8,336 nucleotides of DNA from Clostridia bacterium (GTDB lineage: Bacteria; Bacillota_A; Clostridia; Christensenellales; Borkfalkiaceae), in NCBI GenBank assembly GCA_017621955.1, contig JAGASB010000247.1, forward strand, positions 1-8,336, read 5' to 3'. The stretch's first letter is position 1; each line of letters opens with the position of its first letter. Below, piece after piece: positions 1-5,711 of this stretch. The notes under the pieces were generated by a model. It saw nothing but the letters and a program-made list of their open reading frames with translations, had not been told where the DNA came from and did not search any database. Position numbers and translations under genes: made by a program.

Positions 1-1
1 A

Positions 2-1426
2 GGAATTTTAAGCTGTGCGTTAAAAGAAAAAGCATATAGTGATATAACTATTGATGATTTAAGTAGAGAAGACTTTATGATTGATAATGTTCATTTATCT
101 TCTGTAATGGATTTAGAAGAAGATGATATGCTCTACAAGATATTAGATCAAGCGATTGAAGGTGGATATGAAAACGTAAAGATATCATCACTTTCTAACT
201 TATCGTTAGATAATGTAGAACTTTCGTCAGTAATGACCGTGCCAACAAGCTTACAAAAGATATTCGACGACTTATATAAGAATGAAATAGTAACAATAGG
301 TAAGTTAAAAACATTATCGTTTGACGACGTACACTTGTCTTCTGTAATGGAACTTAAAACGACTGATACGTTATATATGATACTAAATCAAGCGTATGAT
401 GGATATGAAAACGTAACTATATCATCACTTTCTAATTTGAAGTTGGATAACGTTAAGCTTTCAACCGTTCTTCCTTATAAGGATAGCGTTAAAAACGTCG
501 ACAATAGTCAGCTTTATAAAATCCTTTTAGATTGTAAGGGAATGCTAAAATCTACTGATACGGATACGGAAATTAGTGCAAAAGCACAAAGTTTATCAAT
601 TAGCGATATAAATAATTTCAGCATTGATAACGTAAGACTTTTAACCGTTTTAACAAGCCCTGACAATAGCTTAAAATCAATTCTTGAAGACGTGTACGTT
701 GGGCAAGAGATAAATGTTGGCGATAAACAAGTTTTGGTTAATAGTTACGAAGATATCACTCTTTCTATGCTTGCATCTTTCAAGATGGAAGACTTGCACT
801 TGTATAAAGTATTGCCCGAACCAAGCGGTAACTTGAAATCTATACTTGAAGATGCGTTTGATTGCGATTACGATGAAATAACCGTATCAAAACTTTCGGG
901 TAATGGATTTACGTTTGACAAAGTAAGCCTAAAAACCGTTGTTGGTGAAACTTCAAGCAATCCTATAATTCAAGCGTTGATTGAGAGCGGTTCTTCTGTC
1001 GGTGGAATAGGCGATGCTATTAACAAACTTTCATTGTATAAGGTTTACGGTGCGAATATTTTCACCACAACGCCGGTTGAAAACTCACCAAGATATACTT
1101 TAAGTGAGGACAAAACAACTTATATGCTTGACGATAATGGTAAATATTATTTGAGTAAAAATGCTGGTATTTGGCTACTCATTTGTTTCGATTCAAGCAC
1201 TACGCTGTCTAGCGATGAAATAAATCACAAGGGTAGACCTATTTCTTACACCGTTTCAAGTGCAACCATTGCGGATTTACAAGGCGGTAACGAAAACAGC
1301 GTAGATATATCTTCTGCGTTTTCCAAGGCAACCGTTCGCCAACTTATTGACGCAGGGTTGGTTACAAGTGCAAAAAAGGGACTTTACGCGATGACGCTTT
1401 CAGGTGTGTTAAACCTTGGCGATTAA
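2..1426 (+). CDS. Repeat-containing protein of unknown function, 5' end outside window
   Basis: The reading frame is open from base 2, so the gene starts upstream. The ATG at 77 is probably internal, because the 25 codons before it already carry repeat-like sequence (ITIDDL). Counting from that ATG, a core of the form [hydrophobic]-D-[NDK]-[VL]-x-L-S-[ST]-V-[ML] recurs at residues 2-11, 44-53, 82-91, 123-132, 183-192, 237-246 and 280-289. Cores are separated by a helix-like LxKILxD segment and an ISxLSxL strand, giving a period of about 38-60 residues. Residues 290-449 are different: a Gly/Ser hinge (GSSVGGIGD), then a mixed globular region ending in a helix like ATVRQLIDAGLV. No transmembrane segment or catalytic motif is visible in this part; a signal or anchor could lie in the missing N-terminus. 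A structural or surface role is possible but is only inference. I do not recognise the family. No clear terminator follows before the next promoter. Confidence 0.8.
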   Translation, partial: GILSCALKEKAYSDITIDDLSREDFMIDNVHLSSVMDLEEDDMLYKILDQAIEGGYENVKISSLSNLSLDNVELSSVMTVPTSLQKIFDDLYKNEIVTIGKLKTLSFDDVHLSSVMELKTTDTLYMILNQAYDGYENVTISSLSNLKLDNVKLSTVLPYKDSVKNVDNSQLYKILLDCKGMLKSTDTDTEISAKAQSLSISDINNFSIDNVRLLTVLTSPDNSLKSILEDVYVGQEINVGDKQVLVNSYEDITLSMLASFKMEDLHLYKVLPEPSGNLKSILEDAFDCDYDEITVSKLSGNGFTFDKVSLKTVVGETSSNPIIQALIESGSSVGGIGDAINKLSLYKVYGANIFTTTPVENSPRYTLSEDKTTYMLDDNGKYYLSKNAGIWLLICFDSSTTLSSDEINHKGRPISYTVSSATIADLQGGNENSVDISSAFSKATVRQLIDAGLVTSAKKGLYAMTLSGVLNLGD

Positions 1427-1450
1427 AATTTGTAAAACTATAAAAAACCG

Positions 1451-1479
1451 TTGACAAAATAGTAAATATTTGTTATTAT
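1451..1479 (+). promoter_or_regulatory. Promoter of the rpsF-ssb-rpsR operon
   Basis: A perfect -35 box TTGACA (1451-1456) is followed by a 17-bp spacer and TATTAT (1474-1479). TG at 1471-1472 gives an extended -10. Transcription would start near 1486, leaving a leader of about 78 nt before rpsF. A strong housekeeping sigma promoter fits a ribosomal protein operon. Confidence 0.85.
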
Positions 1480-1515
1480 AATTAAACTTATGGCAGTTTT
1501 GCTTTAAGAATAAAA

Positions 1516-1547
1516 CCTTGCTTGCTTAAAATGCAAGCCGAATAAGT
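1516..1547 (+). promoter_or_regulatory. Candidate S6:S18-binding hairpin in the rpsF leader
   Basis: CTTGC (1521-1525) pairs with GCAAG (1533-1537) around a 7-nt loop. Directly 3' is an unpaired CCGAAT (1538-1543), and a short lower stem forms from CTT (1517-1519) and AAG (1544-1546). A hairpin with a CCG-containing bulge just upstream of rpsF is the general form of the known autoregulatory element bound by the S6:S18 complex in many bacteria. The position and the bulge fit, but the pairing is short and I matched it from memory of the motif only. Confidence 0.45.
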
Positions 1548-1563
1548 CCGGGAGGTAAAAAAT

Positions 1564-1845
1564 ATGACGAAATACGAGATGTTGTACATCCTTGATGCTT
1601 CACTTTCAGACGAAGCAAAAGACGGGATTATCAAGAAAATCGAAGATTTGGTTACCACAAACGGCGGTGTTGTTGAAAAGACAGACCGTTGGGGATTGAA
1701 GAAATTACAGTACCCCATTAACTACAAATCAGAAGGTTTTTACGTATTGATGACGTTTGAAGCAGCAAAAACGCTTGTTGTTGAAATTAAACGTATCATC
1801 GGTATAACAGACGGTATCATCAGAAGATTGATAACCAAGATTTAA
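1564..1845 (+). CDS. rpsF: 30S ribosomal protein S6
   Basis: This 93-residue protein matches bS6 over its whole length. It has the N-terminal KYEMLYILD strand, a helix, the GGVVEKTDRWGLKKLQYPI core, a GFYVLMTFEA strand and the C-terminal GIIRRLITK. bS6 binds 16S rRNA in the platform of the small subunit as a heterodimer with S18. The start is set by GGGAGGT (1550-1556), 7 nt before ATG. It is the first gene of a three-gene operon; ssb begins 16 nt after its stop codon. The protein lacks the long acidic tail found in some proteobacterial S6 and has the short length usual for Firmicutes. Regulation probably acts through the leader hairpin just upstream, with S6 and S18 both encoded in the same transcript. 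Confidence 0.97.
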   Translation: MTKYEMLYILDASLSDEAKDGIIKKIEDLVTTNGGVVEKTDRWGLKKLQYPINYKSEGFYVLMTFEAAKTLVVEIKRIIGITDGIIRRLITKI

Positions 1846-1861
1846 TTTTAGGAGAAATTTT

Positions 1862-2272
1862 ATGAACAAAGTTATCTTGATTGGTAATTTAACCCGTGAC
1901 CCTGAACTTTCGGAAACCCCAAGCGGAGTAGCCGTATGCAGATTTGCAATAGCAGTTTCAAGGGATTACGCCAGTGCAGACGGCAATCGTGAGACGGATT
2001 TTTTCAATATCACCGTTTGGCGTGGCAGAGCGGAAAATTGCGGTAAATATTTAAAAAAAGGTAACAAAGTTGCAGTTATCGGCAGTTTACAAAACCGTTC
2101 TTATGAAGATAAAGACGGTATTAAGAGAAACGTAACTGACATAGTTGCAAGCGAAGTTGAATTCTTAACGCCTAAGGGTGCTATTAGCGAAGGGGACGAT
2201 ATGCCCGTTGTATCCGCTAAGCGTGAACGCCCTCAGTTAGAAGCTATTGACGACAATCAGCTTCCGTTCTAA
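1862..2272 (+). CDS. ssb: Single-stranded DNA-binding protein
   Basis: This 136-residue SSB coats single-stranded DNA in replication, repair and recombination, usually as a tetramer. The OB-fold spans residues 1 to about 105, opening with MNKVILIGNLTRDPEL and followed by ETDFFNITVWRGRAENCGKYLKKG with its conserved aromatic residues, then VAVIGSLQNRSYEDKDG. A short linker leads to the C-terminal tip DDNQLPF. This is a slightly divergent form of the acidic DDDxPF tip that recruits partner proteins such as PriA, RecO and DNA polymerase subunits. AGGAGA (1850-1855) precedes the ATG. Its place between rpsF and rpsR is the standard Firmicutes order. The tail is short compared with the Gly/Gln-rich linkers of many SSBs. 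Confidence 0.97.
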   Translation: MNKVILIGNLTRDPELSETPSGVAVCRFAIAVSRDYASADGNRETDFFNITVWRGRAENCGKYLKKGNKVAVIGSLQNRSYEDKDGIKRNVTDIVASEVEFLTPKGAISEGDDMPVVSAKRERPQLEAIDDNQLPF

Positions 2273-2304
2273 GAATTCGTTAGGATAATTAAAGGAGTAT
2301 AATC

Positions 2305-2595
2305 ATGGAAGAAAATACCAACGTAACCCAGGCTCCCGCAGAAGCAGCGGCTCAGCCCAAAGAAGGGAAAAAATTCATTAAAAGAATTCCCCGCAAAAAG
2401 GTTTGCGCTTTCTGTCAGAACAAGACTGACGTTATTGATTACAAAGATATCAATACTTTGAAGAAGTACATTACCGAAGGCGGAAAAATTCTCCCCAGAC
2501 GTATGACTGGCGTATGTGCAAAGCACCAACGTGTTTTGGCAAAAGCTATCAAACGTGCAAGATTGGTTGACTTGTTGCCTTTCAAGGGTGAATAA
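2305..2595 (+). CDS. rpsR: 30S ribosomal protein S18, zinc-ligand form
   Basis: This 96-residue bS18 is the partner of S6 on the small-subunit platform. After an Ala/Pro/Glu/Gln-rich extension (residues 1 to about 22) comes the conserved body: [40 protein letters not shown] and [13 protein letters not shown]. The CxxC pair plus the later CxxH (CAKH) would form a zinc site, the form of S18 that keeps its metal ligands; zinc binding is inferred from these residues. AAAGGAG (2291-2297) gives the start, 7 nt before ATG. It lies 32 nt after ssb and is the last gene of the operon, with a terminator about 50 nt downstream. rplI and dnaB, which often follow in Bacillus, are absent here. Confidence 0.96.
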   Translation: MEENTNVTQAPAEAAAQPKEGKKFIKRIPRKKVCAFCQNKTDVIDYKDINTLKKYITEGGKILPRRMTGVCAKHQRVLAKAIKRARLVDLLPFKGE

Positions 2596-2644
2596 TTTAA
2601 TAATTACGCGAAAATTCATGCGTAGTTATATAATGTTTAAAAGT

Positions 2645-2680
2645 ATAAAGAGCAATGAAAAGTTGCTCTTTATTTTTTTC
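2645..2680 (+). terminator. Intrinsic terminator of the rpsF operon
   Basis: An 11-bp perfect stem pairs 2645-2655 (ATAAAGAGCAA) with 2663-2673 (TTGCTCTTTAT) around a 7-nt loop. A run of T follows (2673-2679). It closes the rpsF-ssb-rpsR transcript and isolates it from the next promoter. Confidence 0.9.
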
Positions 2681-2754
2681 ATTTTTGCCATACAATTAAG
2701 TTTTATCGCATAAATAAAAATTTAAAAAAATCTTTTTTTTGTTATGAAAAATGC

Positions 2755-2783
2755 TTGACATCGATTTTTATAAGTGCTAAACT
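2755..2783 (+). promoter_or_regulatory. Promoter of the T-box / acyl-CoA synthetase unit
   Basis: A perfect -35 TTGACA (2755-2760), a 17-bp spacer and TAAACT (2778-2783) are preceded by TG at 2775-2776 (extended -10). Transcription would begin near 2790, just before stem I of the T-box, which is the expected spacing. Upstream, 2681-2750 is A/T-run sequence with no other feature seen. Confidence 0.8.
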
Positions 2784-3002
2784 TAGTGTAACTTAATAAG
2801 ATTAAAGGCTATGACGAAGACGGATTCTATTAAACGTTTTTTACAGAGAGTCGGGGGCGGTGCAATCCCGATAAAAACCGATAGTTATCTTATCACTTCT
2901 GAGCTGAAAGTCCCAAAAGATTATTTCTTAGTAGGCGCTTTCCGTGATTGCTGCGTAAATGCATAAGAATTGATGGATTCTGAGGGGCAGTTGTAACTGC
3001 AA

Positions 3003-3040
3003 TTTGAGTGGTACCGCGAGTATATTATACCCGTCTCAAA
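3003..3040 (+). promoter_or_regulatory. T-box antiterminator
   Basis: TTTGAG (3003-3008) pairs with CTCAAA (3035-3040). This closes a helix that carries the TGGTACC bulge for the uncharged tRNA acceptor end, with a short CG/CG upper helix (3017-3018/3032-3033). CTCAAA is also part of the terminator stem, so the two structures exclude each other as in the standard T-box mechanism. Confidence 0.85.
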
Positions 3041-3067
3041 GCAAAAGCTTTGGGGCGGTTTTTATTT
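3031..3067 (+). terminator. T-box regulated intrinsic terminator
   Basis: A 12-bp stem pairs CCGTCTCAAAGC (3031-3042) with GCTTTGGGGCGG (3047-3058), including two G-T pairs, around an AAAA loop. TTTTTATTT (3059-3067) follows. It lies 43 nt upstream of the acyl-CoA synthetase start and would stop transcription when the cognate tRNA is charged. Confidence 0.93.
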
Positions 3068-3110
3068 AGAAAAAATAAATTATATATAGATTTTTTAAGG
3101 AGGTTACACC

Positions 3111-5378
3111 ATGAACACAAACAACACTTTAAATCAGTTATCGGAAGTCGCAACTAGAATTAAGGAGTTGCGCGAAATTATGGGCTTTTCCACGGCTTCG
3201 ATGGCTAAGAAAACAGACGTAGAAGAAGATAAGTACGTTACTTATGAGAGCGGAAAAGTAGATATTCCTTTTTCATTTATACACAAATGCGCTTTGGCGC
3301 TTAAAGTTGATATGACTGACCTTTTAGAAGGTAGTTCTGCTAAGCTTTCTACTTATACTGTAACTAGAAAAGGTCAAGGTCAAGGCACTGCAAAAGAAGA
3401 CGGTATCGATATTTCAAACCTTGCACCCAAGTTTAAAGATAAACTTGCAGAGCCATATTACGTTACTTATGAGTATTCTCAGTCTCAACAAAATAAACCT
3501 ATCCACCTAACCACGCACAGCGGTCAAGAATTCGACCTTGTTTTAAGCGGTAAACTTAAAGTTCAGGTCGGCGACCACGTTGAAGTATTAGGCGAGGGCG
3601 ATAGCATTTACTACAACTCTTCAATGCCACACGGTATGATTGCCGTTGATGGTAAAGATTGTACTTTCGTAGCAGTAGTTATGTCGGGCGATAATTCTAA
3701 CGAAACGGTTGTTAGAAAAAGCGTTATGGCGGCTAAAAAGTCTGAAAACCTTGTGTGTGAAAAATTTGTTGAAACGGTTGAAGATTCTGATGGCAAACTT
3801 CAATCAATTAAGTTTAAAAATACCGATACGTTCAACTTTGGCTTTGATATCGTTGATGGTATCGCTGAAAAATATCCTGAAAAACTTGCAATGTTGCACC
3901 TTGATAAGTTTAAGAACGAACGCCGTTTTACCTTTAAGGATATAAAGCGTGCATCAAATCAAGTCGCAAACTACTTTACTTCACTTGGAATAAAGCGTGG
4001 GGATAAGGTTATGCTTGTGTTAAAACGCCATTATCAATTCTGGTTTTGTATGGTCGCTCTTCATAAACTTGGCGCAGTTGCAATCCCTGCAACCAACCAA
4101 CTTAAAGAACACGACTTTGAATATAGGTACAATTCCGCAGGCGTAAAAGCAATAGTATGTACTGCCGACGGTGATACTTATAAGTTTGCACAAAGTGCCG
4201 CTCAAAAATGTCCTGTGGTTGAAAAACTCGTTATGGTTGGCGGTGCAAAAGAAGGCTGGCGCGACTTTGATAAAGAATACTCTTTATTCTCAGGAAAATT
4301 TGAACGTGAAGAAAATGCTTCGGCAGGTGACGAAACTGCACTTATGTTCTTTACTTCGGGAACGACGGGCAATCCCAAAATGGCAGCGCATAAACACACT
4401 TACGCTTTGGGACATTTCTTAACCGCAAAATATTGGCACTGTTGTGAAAGAGACGGCTTGCATCTTACCATTTCTGATACCGGTTGGGGTAAATCGCTTT
4501 GGGGAAAACTTTACGGTCAATGGCTTTGTGAAGGCGCAGTTTTCGTTTATGACTTTGATAAATTTGACGAAAACGATATACTTCCTATGTTTGCAAAATA
4601 CAACATCACTACTTTCTGTGCTCCACCCACTATGCTGCGTATGTTAATCCGTGGCGACCTTTCTAAGTTTGACCTTTCGTCAATTCACCACATGACTACC
4701 GCAGGCGAAGCACTCAATCCCGAAGTATTCAATCAATTCAAAGCTGCAACGGGATTAGAAATAATGGAAGGGTTCGGTCAAACCGAAACCACTCTTGCAA
4801 TAGCAAACCTATACGGCACAACGCCTAAAATCGGCGCAATGGGTAAAGCAAATCCGCAGTACGACGTTGACATCGTAGATGCTGACGGCAAGACTGTTGC
4901 CCCTGGTGAAGTTGGCGAAATAGTTATCCACACCGATAAGGAAGTTCCTTGTGGGTTGTTTAGAGAATATTATCGTGATGCTGAAAAGACAAGCGAAGCT
5001 TGGCACGACGGCTTATACCATACGGGCGATACTGCTTGGCGTGATGAAGACGGCTATTTTTGGTACGTTGGTCGTGTTGACGACGTTATTAAGTCAAGTG
5101 GATACCGTATCGGACCATTTGAAATTGAAAGTGTAATAATGGAACTTCCATACGTTTTAGAGTGCGGTGTTTCAGCAGTTCCCGACGAAGTTCGTGGTCA
5201 AGTGGTTAAAGCAAGTATCGTTTTAACTAAGGGCACAGTGGGTACCGAAGAATTGAAGAAAGAAATCCAAAAGTACGTTAAAGACCATACCGCACCTTAT
5301 AAGTACCCAAGAGTAGTTGTTTTCCGTGACGAATTGCCTAAAACGATAAGCGGAAAAATCCAAAGAAATAAGTTATAA
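3111..5378 (+). CDS. HTH (XRE)-cupin-AMP-forming acyl-CoA synthetase fusion
   Basis: This is a 755-residue three-part protein. Residues ~13-73 form an XRE-type helix-turn-helix (RIKELREIMGFSTASMAKKT). Residues ~115-190 form a small cupin, with H136, E140 and H174 as candidate metal ligands. Residues ~240-755 form an ATP-dependent acyl-CoA ligase of the acetyl/medium-chain class, converting a carboxylate, ATP and CoA to acyl-CoA, AMP and PPi. The ligase looks intact: TSGTTGNPK (415-423), GFGQTET (554-560), YHTGD with ribose-binding D640, GRVDD (654-658) and C-terminal PKTISGK with catalytic K749. AAGGAGGT (3097-3104) sets the start. It is the only gene under the T-box. By inference it feeds isoleucine synthesis by activating a short or branched acid for reductive carboxylation; the ferredoxin oxidoreductase partner is not in the window. 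The HTH-cupin part may sense the acid or CoA ester, or bind DNA. The last codons and stop lie inside the left arm of an intergenic repeat. Confidence 0.93.
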   Translation: MNTNNTLNQLSEVATRIKELREIMGFSTASMAKKTDVEEDKYVTYESGKVDIPFSFIHKCALALKVDMTDLLEGSSAKLSTYTVTRKGQGQGTAKEDGIDISNLAPKFKDKLAEPYYVTYEYSQSQQNKPIHLTTHSGQEFDLVLSGKLKVQVGDHVEVLGEGDSIYYNSSMPHGMIAVDGKDCTFVAVVMSGDNSNETVVRKSVMAAKKSENLVCEKFVETVEDSDGKLQSIKFKNTDTFNFGFDIVDGIAEKYPEKLAMLHLDKFKNERRFTFKDIKRASNQVANYFTSLGIKRGDKVMLVLKRHYQFWFCMVALHKLGAVAIPATNQLKEHDFEYRYNSAGVKAIVCTADGDTYKFAQSAAQKCPVVEKLVMVGGAKEGWRDFDKEYSLFSGKFEREENASAGDETALMFFTSGTTGNPKMAAHKHTYALGHFLTAKYWHCCERDGLHLTISDTGWGKSLWGKLYGQWLCEGAVFVYDFDKFDENDILPMFAKYNITTFCAPPTMLRMLIRGDLSKFDLSSIHHMTTAGEALNPEVFNQFKAATGLEIMEGFGQTETTLAIANLYGTTPKIGAMGKANPQYDVDIVDADGKTVAPGEVGEIVIHTDKEVPCGLFREYYRDAEKTSEAWHDGLYHTGDTAWRDEDGYFWYVGRVDDVIKSSGYRIGPFEIESVIMELPYVLECGVSAVPDEVRGQVVKASIVLTKGTVGTEELKKEIQKYVKDHTAPYKYPRVVVFRDELPKTISGKIQRNKL

Positions 5379-5487
5379 ACTTCGCATTTCTGCGTTACTG
5401 CTTAGCGTTTTGATTTCGACAACCAGGCGGTTAGTCTCACCCAAAACGCTTTGCGAGCCTTGAACTGCTCGTTTCTAACTCATTTCT
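5364..5487. repeat. Module 1 structured repeat, copy A
   Basis: This palindromic element spans the end of the acyl-CoA synthetase gene. The outer arms 5364-5380 and 5471-5487 pair at 15 of 17 positions. The left arm contains the last codons and the TAA stop (5376-5378). Inside are a CGCA/TGCG mini-hairpin (5383-5394), a 9-bp stem AGCGTTTTG/CAAAACGCT (5404-5412/5442-5450) capped by AACC-AGGC-GGTT (5421-5432), and CGAGC/GCTCG (5454-5458/5467-5471). Copies B and C elsewhere in the window share this architecture. The element could be a MITE-like DNA repeat or an RNA structure in the 3' end of the transcript. The orientation is unknown. Confidence 0.85.
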
Positions 5488-5498
5488 CATCCTTAAAC

Positions 5499-5530
5499 CA
5501 AAATAAAAACACCCCTTAAAGAGTAAGGGG
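5499..5530 (-). terminator. Leftward intrinsic terminator within module 2 A'
   Basis: Read on the - strand, CCCCTTA and TAAGGGG (5524-5530 and 5512-5518) form a 7-bp hairpin with a 5-nt loop. TGTTTTTATTTT follows. The + strand has no T run after the hairpin, so the signal acts only leftward. Copy B' keeps the same arrangement with TATTTTTT. Confidence 0.6.
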
Positions 5531-5619
5531 TAGGGGGATATGAGGAGTTTGTGAAAGAGATAGTTAAGGGAAAACGACTTCGGAAAAGAGTTGTCCCTTA
5601 ACATAAAAAGAAAATACAA
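5511..5619. repeat. Module 2 repeat, copy A' (candidate small RNA on - strand)
   Basis: This 109-nt unit is nearly identical to 8221-8328, with three substitutions and one single-base indel by eye. It holds hairpin 1 (5512-5530) and hairpin 2, in which GTTAAGGGA/TCCCTTAAC (5563-5571/5594-5602) forms 9 bp with an inner CGACT/AGTTG. A 32-nt unpaired linker contains GAGGAG on the + strand, which is CTCCTC on the - strand. On the - strand the order is hairpin, CU-rich linker, terminator, which is the layout of a small regulatory RNA. On the + strand the GAGGAG could instead be a ribosome site for a 16-codon frame starting GTG at 5551. The rest of the gap to the next gene (5620-5711) shows only a small AGCG/CGCT hairpin near 5649-5659 and no convincing promoter. 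Confidence 0.75.
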
Positions 5620-5711
5620 AAACCTTAAATCAAACTAAGTAGGGTTCGAGCGTTACGCTTGTGAAATGAAAAAGTTTTTTAGAGAGAATATAGGGCTATA
5701 AGGAGTTATTA

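Larger units (their letters stand above)
2800..3067 (+). promoter_or_regulatory. T-box riboswitch, specifier best read as ATC (isoleucine)
   Basis: The T-box sequence TGGTACCGCG lies at 3009-3018. Stem I can be traced. A basal helix GGCT/AGCT (2807-2810 with 2902-2905, with a G-T closing pair possible) is followed by a K-turn-like ATGA/TGA. Next come a GAAG/CTTC helix (2816-2819/2896-2899), the specifier loop, GAT/ATC and CTAT/ATAG helices (2823-2825/2887-2889; 2827-2830/2881-2884), the AGAGAG bulge (2845-2850) and a distal helix TCGGG/CCCGA with GGTGCAA in its loop. The specifier position is directly 5' of the purine that precedes the CTTC strand. This gives ATC at 2892-2894 followed by A2895, hence tRNA-Ile(GAU). 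The usual AGUA/GAA loop-E bases are not evident, so the codon is less certain than the riboswitch itself. A perfect GCAGTT/AACTGC hairpin (2987-3000) is a likely stem III. Confidence 0.93.

Noticed and set aside
2516..2713. A 65-codon frame overlapping the end of rpsR
   Set aside because: It overlaps rpsR out of frame and runs through the terminator hairpin, with no start signal.
2896..2899. TTC (phenylalanine) as the T-box specifier
   Set aside because: These bases pair with GAAG (2816-2819) to form the helix under the specifier loop. ATC at 2892-2894, followed by a purine, is in the expected position.
5379..5500. Ordinary + strand intrinsic terminators after the acyl-CoA synthetase and mnmE
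   Set aside because: The hairpins of module 1 are not followed by a T run on the + strand. The only terminator-like hairpins with T runs in these gaps face left, in module 2.
5437..5619. A 60-codon leftward open frame across the repeats
   Set aside because: It runs through the structured modules, has no ribosome site and is explained by the hairpin sequences.
5659..5691. A promoter (TTGTGA ... GAATAT) before the membrane protein gene
   Set aside because: The boxes are poor and the spacing is about 21 bp; no better pair is visible in 5620-5700, so the promoter for this gene remains unassigned.
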